Part shown: piece by piece, positions 43,325 through 51,873 of the stretch
Layout of the letters: each line of letters begins with the position of its first letter
Position numbering within the stretch: the first letter of the stretch is position 1
Assembly (NCBI GenBank): GCA_027069135.1
Contig: JALXFE010000290.1
Coordinates: forward strand, 1 to 56,660
Direction: 5' to 3'
DNA length: 56,660 nt
Origin: Thermoanaerobaculia bacterium
GTDB lineage: Bacteria; Acidobacteriota; Thermoanaerobaculia; Multivoradales; JAHZIX01
Notes under the pieces: model-generated
Database searches by the model: none
Told to the model about the DNA's origin: nothing
The model's input: only the letters and a program-made list of their open reading frames with translations
Program-made: the position numbers and the translations under genes

Positions 43325-44692
43325 ATGTCCCCCGACATCCCAGGGATTCCGAATCCCCCCGAAAAACACCGGCGCTTCGGTCCCGGCGAGGAACGCATCT
43401 TCGCCGAACATCTCATCGAGGGCTGCGAGCAATGCATGGCCCAAGCCGCAGAGCTGCACCATGCGAGCCGAAGGCCCATACAGGGACACACAGAAAGTCA
43501 TGAACCTTCCGAATACGGCGACGCTGTCCTCCGTGCCATTCGGACTTCCCTCAGCGCGAAGGACACCGCCGCCCTCCAGCGCGCCGAAGCTCCGGAGCTG
43601 CTGAAAGAGCTACATCGATTTCCCGCGGAACGACGCCAGATCGTCATCTGCAATAGCCCGCGGTTCCACCATTTTGGTCTTTGCGAGCTTCTCTTGGAAC
43701 GGAGTGAGGAGGAGTGGTTTCGCTCAGCTACGACGGCCCGAAACGAGGCGGAGCTCGCGGTGGCGGTAGCGGAGAATCTGGAAGCCGGAAAACATGACAT
43801 CCGGGTCATATCCGACCTTCGTGCCAAATCCTGGGCTTGCCTCGGCAACGCGAACCGAATTCTGTCGGACTTCCGTACCGCCGAGGCGAACTTCCGCGAT
43901 GCGGTGGACCATCTGGAAAAGGGGACCGGCAGCCCGTCGGAAACCACGTTTCTTGGTGAGTCCCGAGTGGCCCTTTACCTCGCCCAACGAAAGTATGAGA
44001 AGGCCGACGCTATCGCGGATGAGATGGCTCGCGTCTATCGCCAGATCGGCGATTCTCACCTCCTGGGCCGGATCCTCATCCGTAAAGGGACCAGCCGGCT
44101 ACACCAAGGCAAGAACGAGACGGCGATCCGCCTTCTAGTCCAAGGTCTGCGTCTCGTGGATCAACAACGGGATCCTCGGCTTTTTCTCGTCGGCCAACAC
44201 AACCTCCTTTTTCTACAGGTCGAAGAGGGCCGGCTGGACGGAGTCCAGGAGCTACTCAAGAAGGTCCGCGCAGGCTACACCCGTTTCGAGGACCGATTGA
44301 GCCTCATACGGCTTCGTTGGGTTGAGGGCAAGATCGCTCTCAAAGAGGGCGACCGCTACACCGCAGAGATGCACCTCAACGAGGCCCGCCAACGCTTTCT
44401 AGAAGAAGGCATCGGATATGACACCGCCCTCGTTTCGATGGAGCTAGCGATGATCTACGCGGAGCAGGGACGAAACAGCGAGCTCAAGGTTCTTGCGGCG
44501 GCGATGGTCCCCATCTTCCAATCCCGCGACATTCACGAAGAGGCCTTAGCGGCGCTGGTCCTCTTCCACCAAGCGGCCGAGTCGGAGGCGGTGACTCTGA
44601 CCCTGGTCGGAAGGTTGGCCCGATACCTCGAAAAGGCCCAGTCGCAGCCGGGCCTGAAATTTCTCGGCCAAGACGACGCCTCCAGCCAGTAA
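43325..44692 (+). CDS. TPR protein with an N-terminal HxxxCxxC zinc-finger-like motif
   Basis: From the ATG at 43325 (TAGGAG upstream) the product is 455 residues. Near the N-terminus, EHLIEGCEQCM gives H-x4-C-x2-C, similar to the zinc motif of ZAS-type anti-sigma domains. The rest, from about residue 110, is all helical with tetratricopeptide-type repeats (SWACLGNANRILSDFRTAEA, LGRILIRKGTSRLHQGK and others). No HTH or membrane segment is visible. I recall such proteins as frequent in Acidobacteriota, but their role is not established; a regulatory or peptide-binding function is an inference. The stop codon lies inside the first unit of the 13-bp repeat array. Confidence 0.65.
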   Translation: MSPDIPGIPNPPEKHRRFGPGEERIFAEHLIEGCEQCMAQAAELHHASRRPIQGHTESHEPSEYGDAVLRAIRTSLSAKDTAALQRAEAPELLKELHRFPAERRQIVICNSPRFHHFGLCELLLERSEEEWFRSATTARNEAELAVAVAENLEAGKHDIRVISDLRAKSWACLGNANRILSDFRTAEANFRDAVDHLEKGTGSPSETTFLGESRVALYLAQRKYEKADAIADEMARVYRQIGDSHLLGRILIRKGTSRLHQGKNETAIRLLVQGLRLVDQQRDPRLFLVGQHNLLFLQVEEGRLDGVQELLKKVRAGYTRFEDRLSLIRLRWVEGKIALKEGDRYTAEMHLNEARQRFLEEGIGYDTALVSMELAMIYAEQGRNSELKVLAAAMVPIFQSRDIHEEALAALVLFHQAAESEAVTLTLVGRLARYLEKAQSQPGLKFLGQDDASSQ

Positions 44693-44766
44693 GACCAGCC
44701 AGTAAGACCAGCCAGTAAGACCAGCCAGTAAGACCAGCCAGTAAGACCAGCCAGCAAGCTCAGCCA
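44688..44766. repeat. 13-bp minisatellite between convergent genes
   Basis: A 13-bp unit, AGTAAGACCAGCC, is repeated five times exactly from 44688, followed by two degenerate AGCAAG units to about 44766. The first unit contains the TAA stop of the plus-strand TPR gene (44690-44692) and the last unit the TGA stop of the minus-strand gene (44760-44762). The array fills the whole gap between the two genes. Confidence 0.9.
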
Positions 44767-46976
44767 GCAAGCCGGGCTTTCCTGCTCCGTTCAGCCACCG
44801 GCACATGAGCGGAGTCTGCGGCCTCTTTCTCGACGGCTTCCAGAATCTCGAAGCCTTCCTCACGCTCACCGGAAACCAAGAGAGCCTCACCCAAGGCCCG
44901 TCGAGCGAGAAGCCAACGTCTCCGGAGCGGCTCGTCGGAGAGCTTCCGGAGGACATCTCCCGCTTCCTTGAGCTCTTCCCTGGCCTCTCCCAGGCGGGCT
45001 GATCGGAGAAGGGCGTCCGCAAGACCCAGCCGGATCACAGCTCCCAACTTCAGGGATCGCTTCTGGCTAGCCCGAGGTTCGGGCACCGCCGCGAGCCGGG
45101 ACGCCGCACCGCCTAACCGACCGATGGCGGCGGCGTAGTCGCCGCGAGCCGCAGAGAGGTCGCTCTGCCGCTCCAACGCCCGAGCCTCAGCCCAGGGATC
45201 CCCCAACTCTCCGGCTCCTTTGAGGGCCCGACGGAGGACTTCCTCTGCCCTCTCCCAGAGCTCCAGTCGCTTCAAAAGGCCAGATGCGAAGAGGTGGGCC
45301 CGGAGGGAGGCCCTTCGATCCCCCAAAGACTCTCGAAGAGCCAGGGCCACCGTCAAATCGCTGAGGCCCTGCTCGCGATTTCCCCGGGTGACGTGGAAGC
45401 GTGAACGCTGCAACAGAGTCTGAGCTTCCGAGGCCTCGAGACCGAGTTCGCGAAACGTCTCGAGGGCGACATTGAACGAAGCCCCGGCGGCGGGGGAATT
45501 CCTCAGCGCCGCGGCCACCACCCCCTGGGCCAACTCGGTTCGGGCACTTCCCCGGCGATCCCCCAGCCGGCGATAGAGGTCCTGAGCTGAGCCCACCTGG
45601 GCCAAGGCGCCGGCAACGTCTCTCAGATTGAGCAAGGCCTCCGCTTCTTCCAGCATCGCTGCGGCCTCTAAGGTCCAAGCCCTCCGAACCTCTGCCCCGG
45701 CTGCAGCGGCCCGAGCGGCCTCCAGCTGGGCGTCGAAATCTCTTTCCACGGCGGCAATCTCCGCCGCTGCCAGATCCAACCGCGGATCGCTAGCCTGGGG
45801 CGGCTCCAACCGCCGGGCTCGCCCCAAGCTTCTCCGGGCATCGAAAACCCGGCCTGCAGCCACCGACAGCCGGAGCTGCGCCAATCTCGCCTCGAGAGCC
45901 TTCTCTGGCAGCCGGCCCGCCAGATCCCAGATCTCGAGAGCCCGACCTTCCTCACCCTCCGCTTCTGCGACCAGAGCCTGCAACTCCCAGCGCCAAGCCT
46001 CCGGGACCTCCTCGCTCCCCGCGAGGGCCCCCTTAGCGAAGCTCCCAGCCTTCCCGACATTCCCGACAGAACGCTCGAACCGAGCCCGCAGCACCCTGGG
46101 ATACCAGGCCTCGGGATCCGCTTCCAAGGCGGCGTCGAGAAACCAGCCAACCCTCGGGTAGTCGAGGTCTCGCCGGTATTTCAGAGCTTTGCCGAGAGCC
46201 TCGAGCCCCTCCGGAGTCGCCGGGAAGCCCAAATCCAACCGCGGAGGCTCCGGAATCGCCGGAAGGAGCCACCGACGAATCTCCCCGGCCCAATCCCGCG
46301 AGAGCTCTTTGAGGTCGGTCCGAGAACCGAAGACGGCCCCCTCGGAGGCAGCCAGCTTGAAAGTCTCGCCCAGGGCCGGCACCCCCAGCACGCCCGACCA
46401 AGGCCCCCCACGGTCGCCTCCGCAGTCGATGGCGACAACCGCCTCGACACCAAGATTGGCCGCTATCGCATCGAGCCGGAGCACCCCATCTCCGGAGGTC
46501 TGTGCCGGGGCCGTCCCGAGCACTAGCCCAAGGTCTCGTTCCGCTCGCTCGACCTCGTCAAGCGGTGCGACGCGCAAGGCATCGAGGAGTCGTAGCTCTT
46601 CCGTGAGGTGAGCCCGGAATGCCCACAGCCCGGGGGATCCTGGGGAGTCTCCCTTTAGGCAACCGGTCACCGCCAAAGACCGGACTCCCTTCGCCATCGG
46701 GGAGCTCACCTCTCGCCGGAGCCAGAGCAGGGAGACCAGCACACTTGCCGAAAGGAGCGCTCCGAAATACGCCCAGCGACGAGCCCGGGAGAGCCCGGAG
46801 ATCCAGCCGCCTTGGGGACGTTCCTCCCCCCGAGGAGGCCGGCGGGCCATGACCCCCCGTTTACAGGCGGGGCATTTGAGCCGGACCTCCCGACGATCCT
46901 CGCCTTCGAGCTGAAATTGGAGGAGCCGACCACAGTGGGGACAGTCCACCCGAATCGGAGCGTTCATCTTCGACAT
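44760..46976 (-). CDS. Zinc-ribbon, single-pass membrane protein with TPR domain
   Basis: The frame is open to 47063, but the ATG at 46976 (MSKMNAPIRVDCPHCG) starts just before the zinc ribbon; ATG 46967 is an alternative. The 738-residue product has CPHC and CPAC knuckles near the N-terminus (as in the MJ0042/zinc-ribbon type), one membrane helix soon after (YFGALLSASVLVSLLWL), and an extracytoplasmic region of Ala/Leu/Glu-rich TPR-like helices to the end. An intermediate domain of about 150 residues recalls the FlgO/TolB-like segment before TPRs in signalling proteins. The function is unknown; sensing or protein-assembly roles are possible. It converges on the TPR gene at 43325. Confidence 0.7.
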   Translation of the reverse strand: MSKMNAPIRVDCPHCGRLLQFQLEGEDRREVRLKCPACKRGVMARRPPRGEERPQGGWISGLSRARRWAYFGALLSASVLVSLLWLRREVSSPMAKGVRSLAVTGCLKGDSPGSPGLWAFRAHLTEELRLLDALRVAPLDEVERAERDLGLVLGTAPAQTSGDGVLRLDAIAANLGVEAVVAIDCGGDRGGPWSGVLGVPALGETFKLAASEGAVFGSRTDLKELSRDWAGEIRRWLLPAIPEPPRLDLGFPATPEGLEALGKALKYRRDLDYPRVGWFLDAALEADPEAWYPRVLRARFERSVGNVGKAGSFAKGALAGSEEVPEAWRWELQALVAEAEGEEGRALEIWDLAGRLPEKALEARLAQLRLSVAAGRVFDARRSLGRARRLEPPQASDPRLDLAAAEIAAVERDFDAQLEAARAAAAGAEVRRAWTLEAAAMLEEAEALLNLRDVAGALAQVGSAQDLYRRLGDRRGSARTELAQGVVAAALRNSPAAGASFNVALETFRELGLEASEAQTLLQRSRFHVTRGNREQGLSDLTVALALRESLGDRRASLRAHLFASGLLKRLELWERAEEVLRRALKGAGELGDPWAEARALERQSDLSAARGDYAAAIGRLGGAASRLAAVPEPRASQKRSLKLGAVIRLGLADALLRSARLGEAREELKEAGDVLRKLSDEPLRRRWLLARRALGEALLVSGEREEGFEILEAVEKEAADSAHVPVAERSRKARLAG

Positions 46977-47143
46977 AGTAGGCCACGGTGAGAATAGAAA
47001 GCCATCCTGCGGAAGCCCCTTTCTTGGGTGGTCCGGAGCCTCGATTCTACTTCGATGAAACATTTCCCCGATTCCCGGCGTGTTGATTCATGAAAGCCGA
47101 CGACGGAGACCTTCTCCGCTGAACCAACTTGGAGGAACGCCCC

Positions 47144-47704
47144 ATGAGACTCAAGAATGCCCTGATCGCAGCCACCTTAACCCTGACCTTCGCCGCTAGC
47201 TCAGCCCGGGCCTCAGATCTCTGGTTTCATCTGACGGTCAACGAGCAGGGAGAAAACGCCAACGTCACGATCAACCTGCCGCTGACCATGGTCGAGACCG
47301 CTCTCTCGATGATCCCCGCCGACATCTCCGAATCCGGGACCATTGCCTTCGGCGACGAGCAATTCAATGCCCAGCAACTTCGGGAGCTCTGGCAGTCGCT
47401 GGAGAATTCCGACGATATGACCTTCATCAAGATCGACGACGACGACGAGTCCATCCGGGTCGCCAAAGACAACGGCTACCTCACCGTCGTGGGCACCGCA
47501 CGCACGGACCAAGGCAGCAATATCAACGTCCGGATGCCCATCGCCGTGGTCGATGCCCTGCTCGACACCGCCGACGAAGGCCGCCTCAACATCGCCGGCG
47601 CTCTGCGTGCCCTGGCAGCTCACGGTGAGGGCGAACTAGCGACCATCACCGACAACGATGCCCACGTTCGCGTCTGGATCGATCAGTTTCCGGAAGCCCA
47701 ATAA
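47144..47704 (+). CDS. Small secreted protein, paralogue 1
   Basis: From the ATG at 47144 (GGAGGA upstream) the 186-residue product has a signal peptide (ALIAATLTLTFAASSARA). The mature part is acidic and beta-rich: LWFHLTVNE, then a long middle, then SIRVAKDNGYLTVVG and INVRMPIAVVDALLDT. The next gene (47744) has the same order of elements: a V-x-V start, an amphipathic middle, VRIAK and a final IPIRLARDLI-like segment. They are probably diverged tandem duplicates. No family is recognised. The downstream gap is 39 bp, so an operon is likely. Confidence 0.6.
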   Translation: MRLKNALIAATLTLTFAASSARASDLWFHLTVNEQGENANVTINLPLTMVETALSMIPADISESGTIAFGDEQFNAQQLRELWQSLENSDDMTFIKIDDDDESIRVAKDNGYLTVVGTARTDQGSNINVRMPIAVVDALLDTADEGRLNIAGALRALAAHGEGELATITDNDAHVRVWIDQFPEAQ

Positions 47705-47743
47705 GAGCACCACATTCTCTGTCACCACCCCAAGGGGACAACC

Positions 47744-48193
47744 ATGAATCGCTTCCTACGTTTCACGATTTTGGCCTTCGGCGTTCTTATCTTGAGCTCT
47801 TTGGCAGTCGGGGTCGCTCTGGCGGCGACCACGGCGGCCACCGGAGGTCTCGTCTACGTGCACGTCCACCCGACGGAGGGGCCGAACCTTCGCTTCCCGG
47901 TGCCGGTCGGCCTCCTGCGCGCCGGCCTTAGCACCGCTGGCTACTTCGCCGGGCCGGAGTTGGAGGAGGCGAGACGTCAGATCGCGCCCTGGCAATCCAG
48001 CCTGGAAGCCCTCGGAGCGGAGCTGGAGCGCAGCGCCCCTTTTGTCCTGGCCGAGATCCACAGCGATGACTCCGATGTTCGGATCGCCAAGACCCGTCAT
48101 CGCCTCGTCGTCGACGTCGATGCCCCGGAGGCCACGGTCCATGTTTCCATCCCGATCCGTCTGGCTCGAGATCTGATCGCTTTCTGCGGGTAA
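47744..48193 (+). CDS. Small exported protein, paralogue 2
   Basis: The 149-residue product has an N-terminal hydrophobic helix (FTILAFGVLILSSLAVGVAL) that may be a signal peptide or anchor. It is followed by YVHVHPTEGPNLRFPVPVGL, a helical middle, and DSDVRIAKTRHRLVVDVD, HVSIPIRLARDLIAF. The layout matches the previous gene. AAGGGGA precedes the ATG. The function is unknown. It may be cotranscribed with 47144-47704. Confidence 0.6.
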   Translation: MNRFLRFTILAFGVLILSSLAVGVALAATTAATGGLVYVHVHPTEGPNLRFPVPVGLLRAGLSTAGYFAGPELEEARRQIAPWQSSLEALGAELERSAPFVLAEIHSDDSDVRIAKTRHRLVVDVDAPEATVHVSIPIRLARDLIAFCG

Positions 48194-48232
48194 GCACTCC
48201 CAGAAAAACCCGAAGGTCCCGATCCTGTGGAA

Positions 48233-48309
48233 CCACCGTGAGGTGATCCACCTTGGGCTCTGTTTATCTTGACGGGGCCCAAGGTGTAGGGTGACTTACC
48301 TTGCGGTGG
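48233..48309. repeat. Nested inverted repeat in an intergenic gap
   Basis: An outer pair, CCACCGTGAGGT (48233-48244) with ACCTTGCGGTGG (48298-48309, 10 of 12 paired), encloses a perfect inner 10-bp pair, CACCTTGGGC (48249-48258) with GCCCAAGGTG (48277-48286). It would fold into one long hairpin of about 77 nt. There is no T-run, so it is not a standard terminator. Confidence 0.65.
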
Positions 48310-48335
48310 ATGGACCAGAGATGTAGATTCTCTTC

Positions 48336-48743
48336 ATGAGAACCTTGATTTTCGGTGGCTTCGCCTTCGCCCTCCTCCTCGCCTGCAACTCCGCCTCTCC
48401 GACCGCCGTGGCCTTGAAAGATACCGCTCCCGCAGCACCTGCTGAGACCTCGGAAGCTTGCGCCGAGCTGAGTGAGAAGGGCTGTCTGGACTCTGCCACC
48501 TGCACTCTGGTTCCCCAGGCCGAGGCCCAAAGAGGCTACCTCTGCCGGGAGGCGCGGCCTCCCTGCGAAACCGACTTCAAGCAGGGGACAGACCGGGCAG
48601 AAGATTGCGTCGCCAAGAGCGGCTGCACCTTCGATCCGGGACGTTGCTATTGCGCACCGGACGTAGTCTGCATCTGTGGCGGAGGTCCCCCGCCCCGGTG
48701 TATCCCGGAAGGCTCCGCAGACTCCGGGGAATCCGCCGGCTGA
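48336..48743 (+). CDS. Cysteine-rich lipoprotein
   Basis: The 135-residue product has a lipoprotein signal, MRTLIFGGFAFALLLAC, with the lipobox Cys at 17. The mature part contains 13 cysteines, many in a pattern like EKGCLDSATCTLV and CTFDPGRCYCAPDVVCICGG, indicating a disulfide-rich or metal-binding exported domain. The family is not recognised. The DCC-family gene begins 5 bp after its stop, so they are probably cotranscribed. Confidence 0.6.
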   Translation: MRTLIFGGFAFALLLACNSASPTAVALKDTAPAAPAETSEACAELSEKGCLDSATCTLVPQAEAQRGYLCREARPPCETDFKQGTDRAEDCVAKSGCTFDPGRCYCAPDVVCICGGGPPPRCIPEGSADSGESAG

Positions 48744-48748
48744 GTCGC

Positions 48749-49156
48749 GTGGAAACGCCCAAAATCCTGTTCTACGACGGTCATTGCGGTCTCTGCCATG
48801 GGGCCGTGCGTTTCGTCTTGCATCGAGACGCTCAAGGGCCGCTACGCTTCGCACCTCTCCAAGGCGAGACCTTCCTCGAGAAAATCCCTGAAAATGTCCG
48901 CCGAACCCTCCCGGACAGCCTCGTCCTCCTGACCACTCAGGGCTCAGTTCTGACCCAATCCACCTCGGTAGCGGTCCTCCTAGGCTACCTGGGAGGGGGA
49001 TGGGGGATCGGGGGACGAATCCTTGGCCTGATCCCGCGAATCCTTCGAGACGGCGGATACCGCCTCGTGGCCGCCATCCGGCACCGAGTCTTCAAGAAGC
49101 CGGAGGGCCTGTGTCCGATCCCTCCTTCGGAGGCCAGACCCCGATTTCTGCCTTGA
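48749..49156 (+). CDS. DCC-family (DUF393) thiol-disulfide-like protein
   Basis: The 135-residue protein opens ILFYDGHCGLCHGAV, the DGxCxxC signature of the DCC family, which resembles the active site of thioredoxin-like proteins, and keeps the family's R-x-x-PLQG segment (FAPLQGETF). A GTG at 48749 just upstream of this motif is chosen; the longer frame overlaps the lipoprotein. It is likely cytosolic and its redox role is predicted. A short ORF gap separates it from the convergent ADOP permease. Confidence 0.8.
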   Translation: METPKILFYDGHCGLCHGAVRFVLHRDAQGPLRFAPLQGETFLEKIPENVRRTLPDSLVLLTTQGSVLTQSTSVAVLLGYLGGGWGIGGRILGLIPRILRDGGYRLVAAIRHRVFKKPEGLCPIPPSEARPRFLP

Positions 49157-49201
49157 CGCTTCGATAGCCGTGAAAGCCATGGCGCCGATGAAGCGCTAGC
49201 C

Positions 49202-51664
49202 TCAATCGTCCCTCAGGGCCTCGGTGGGCACGATGCGCGCGGCTCGCCAGGCGGGTAGCGCGACCGCCAAGAACGACATGGCGAGGAGAAAGGCGACGGC
49301 ACGAAAGAGGATATGGGCTGCACTGCTCCCCAAAGTCAGAGGCAGCCACCCCCCCCGTTGAAGTGCGAATAAGAAGAGGGCCCCGAGGACCAACCCGGCC
49401 AACAGCTGCCACAAGCCCTGGCGAGCCACCAAGGCCAAGACCTGGCCGCGGCTCGCTCCCAGCGCCACCCGGACACCGATTTCCCGGGTTCGGCGACGGA
49501 CCCCGTAGGACAGCACTCCAAAGACCCCGATACCAGCCACGATCACGGCGATCCCCGCGAAAATCGACCACAAGAGCCCTCCGAACCGCTCGTCCAGAGC
49601 ACTGGCCTCGAGCTGATCACGCATCGTCCCAACCTGGTAGACCGGGACCTCCGGATCGATGCGATGGATCGTCTCCCGGATGGCGGCTGCCGATAGCGGG
49701 AGGCCGTCGGCGAAGCGGACCATCAACGTTGGTGAAGCCGTCGGATCCTGATGAAAGGGCAGATAGAGATCGAGACCGAGATCTGGACCCTTGCCGAAGT
49801 CTTTGGTTCCCCGATTCTTGACCTTCTCTACAACGCCCACGATCTCCATCCAGAAAAATTCCGAGCTTTCCTTGAGCCCCCGACGCATTCTCTTGCCGAT
49901 GCCACTGCCGCCGGGCCAAATCCGGTCGACCACCGGCTGGGCCACGATCGCGACCAGCGGGCCTTGGGCGGAGTCCCCAGGGCTGAATTCTCGTCCCTCT
50001 CGCAAGGGGATCCCCATGACCTCGAAATAGCCCGGGGTCACATATTGGCGATACAGCCGAAGACCGGGCTCTTCGCCTCCCTCGGCGATGCGGTCTTCGA
50101 AGACCGAGTCGGTGGAGAGACGAACGTCCGGCGGCGCGAAGGGCCCGACCATCGCCGCACCCTCGACCCCGGGAAGGGTCCGTAGGTCGGAGATCAGGCG
50201 ATCCGCGAAGCGCTGCAGGGCACCGTCTTCCTCGAAACGCTTCGACCCCAGATCGAGCCGTAGCGTCAACAGGCCGTCCTTCGGGAATCCCAGGTCCCCG
50301 TCCCGCAACTCCAGGAACTTCTGGACGGCCGCCCCGGCTCCCACCAGAATCACCAACGCCAACCCCAACTCAGCGACCGCCAACCCATCGAGTAGATACC
50401 GGAGGCTACGCTGGTGGGTCTGTCTGCCCCCTGAACGCAAGGAGCTCCACAAATCCGCCCCGGCGGACCTCACGGCGGGCCAAAGACCGGTCAATAAGCC
50501 GCTGAGAACTACGACGACAAAGACCCCGAGGATGACTTTTTCGTCCATGAAACGACCGTCGAAGGTCTTGGGTGCGAGGGTCGACTGCCCCACCAGCCAG
50601 CCCGTGGCCGCTGCGGCCAAGATCAGGCCCAAGGTTCCCCCGATCAAAGAAAGAATCAGGCTCTCTCCGAGATGCTCCGCAAACAATCGGCGGCGACCGG
50701 CCCCCATCGCGCTGCGCACCGCGAGGTCCTGTTCGCGCTCTCGCCCCCGGGTCAGGAGGAGGCTCGCAACATTGATGCAACACAGGAGAAGGAGGAAACC
50801 GGCGGCGATCAATCCCTGCCAAAGACCTTCGTCGACGAGATCGTAGTAGAGCTCTCGCAGAGGCAAGAGATGCACCCGATACCCCTTGTTGGTCAGCGGG
50901 TGCTGGACCTCCAGCTGCTCAGCGATGCGATTCATTTCCCGCTCCGCTTCCTCCAAGGTGGCTCCCGGTCGCAACCGCGCAAGCACCGTCGACCAGCTGA
51001 GGCGACGATTATCGAAAAACTCCGGAGAGATGAGCGTTCCAGCCATCGCGATGGGAACCCAGAGATCGATAGAGTCCCACCGGGACCCCTGGTAGGACTC
51101 CGGCAGAACTCCGATGACGGTGAAAGACTGATCGTTGAGTAGAATTTGCCGACCGATGACCCCCGGATCTCCCCCGAAATGGTTCCGCCAAAGGGCATGG
51201 CTCATCATGGCCAGGGGATGGCCTCCGGGCACCCGGTCGTCCTCGGCAGAAAACCGCCGCCCGATCTCAGGTCGAACCCCGAGCATCTCGAAATAGTTCC
51301 CGGAGATCAGCTCGGCATCGAGGTGTCGCGGCTGCTCTGTGCCCGTCAGGATCACCGACCGCGTGAGGGTAACGGCAGCCATCTCGCTGAAAGTCGTAGC
51401 GGATCGTTTCCAATCCATGAAATTTTGATAGGACACCGCCAAGAAAAAGGCGTTCCGCTCCGGCTGGGAAGCGACCGCCATGACCAGCCGCTCGCCGTCC
51501 GGAAAAGGCAAGGGCCGAAAGAGAAACGAGTACACCACGCTCGAGACGGAGGCTGTCGCCCCGACCCCGAGAGTGAGGGTCGTCAATACCATTAGCGAAA
51601 ACATCCGTCGCCGAAAAAGAGATCGGCACGCCTGCTTCACGAAGACAAATATTTCTCTCAGCAA
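49202..51664 (-). CDS. ABC permease of the acidobacterial duplicated orphan (ADOP) type
   Basis: The 820-residue protein has an FtsX/MacB-like layout: helix near 21-40, a large MacB_PCD periplasmic domain (PFPDGERLVMAVASQPERNA, SYQNFMDWKR, ISGNYFEMLGVRPEIGRRF), two FtsX helical bundles, a second periplasmic domain (YVTPGYFEVMGIPLREGREF) and a C-terminal bundle with GVRRRTREIGVRVALGA. The duplication and the lack of a neighbouring ATPase gene are typical of ADOP permeases, abundant in Acidobacteriota. The likely start is a TTG (MLREIFVF). A promoter candidate lies 45-70 bp upstream. The substrate is unknown; related MacB proteins export peptides or macrolides. Confidence 0.85.
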   Translation of the reverse strand: MLREIFVFVKQACRSLFRRRMFSLMVLTTLTLGVGATASVSSVVYSFLFRPLPFPDGERLVMAVASQPERNAFFLAVSYQNFMDWKRSATTFSEMAAVTLTRSVILTGTEQPRHLDAELISGNYFEMLGVRPEIGRRFSAEDDRVPGGHPLAMMSHALWRNHFGGDPGVIGRQILLNDQSFTVIGVLPESYQGSRWDSIDLWVPIAMAGTLISPEFFDNRRLSWSTVLARLRPGATLEEAEREMNRIAEQLEVQHPLTNKGYRVHLLPLRELYYDLVDEGLWQGLIAAGFLLLLCCINVASLLLTRGREREQDLAVRSAMGAGRRRLFAEHLGESLILSLIGGTLGLILAAAATGWLVGQSTLAPKTFDGRFMDEKVILGVFVVVVLSGLLTGLWPAVRSAGADLWSSLRSGGRQTHQRSLRYLLDGLAVAELGLALVILVGAGAAVQKFLELRDGDLGFPKDGLLTLRLDLGSKRFEEDGALQRFADRLISDLRTLPGVEGAAMVGPFAPPDVRLSTDSVFEDRIAEGGEEPGLRLYRQYVTPGYFEVMGIPLREGREFSPGDSAQGPLVAIVAQPVVDRIWPGGSGIGKRMRRGLKESSEFFWMEIVGVVEKVKNRGTKDFGKGPDLGLDLYLPFHQDPTASPTLMVRFADGLPLSAAAIRETIHRIDPEVPVYQVGTMRDQLEASALDERFGGLLWSIFAGIAVIVAGIGVFGVLSYGVRRRTREIGVRVALGASRGQVLALVARQGLWQLLAGLVLGALFLFALQRGGWLPLTLGSSAAHILFRAVAFLLAMSFLAVALPAWRAARIVPTEALRDD

Positions 51665-51707
51665 GACTTAAGCTCGATGGTTCTTGGAACGAAATTGGCT
51701 GCACGGC

Positions 51708-51735
51708 ATTTTAGCTAAATCTGCCTCAATTGCAA
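51708..51735 (-). promoter_or_regulatory. Possible promoter of the ADOP permease gene
   Basis: On the minus strand TTGCAA (51735-51730) and TAAAAT (51713-51708) are 16 bp apart, in an AT-rich run between the SGNH-like gene and the permease. The transcript would have a leader of about 37 nt before 51664. Confidence 0.4.
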
Positions 51736-51873
51736 CACTCTCTCCAGCTTCATCGCGGAAGCTTCCGGTCGGACTTCATCACTCGTTAAAGAGTTCCTAC
51801 TCTTCCTAGGTGCGTGAAATGCTCCAGAGAGGACAAGCCTGCGCCGGACCGAAGGATTTTCTTGTCGGAGGTG

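Noticed and set aside
44546-45022. Minus-strand ORF with repeated LTGWSYWLVLLAG
   Set aside because: The repetition is just the 13-bp minisatellite translated in shifting frames; the real gene in this place is 44760-46976.
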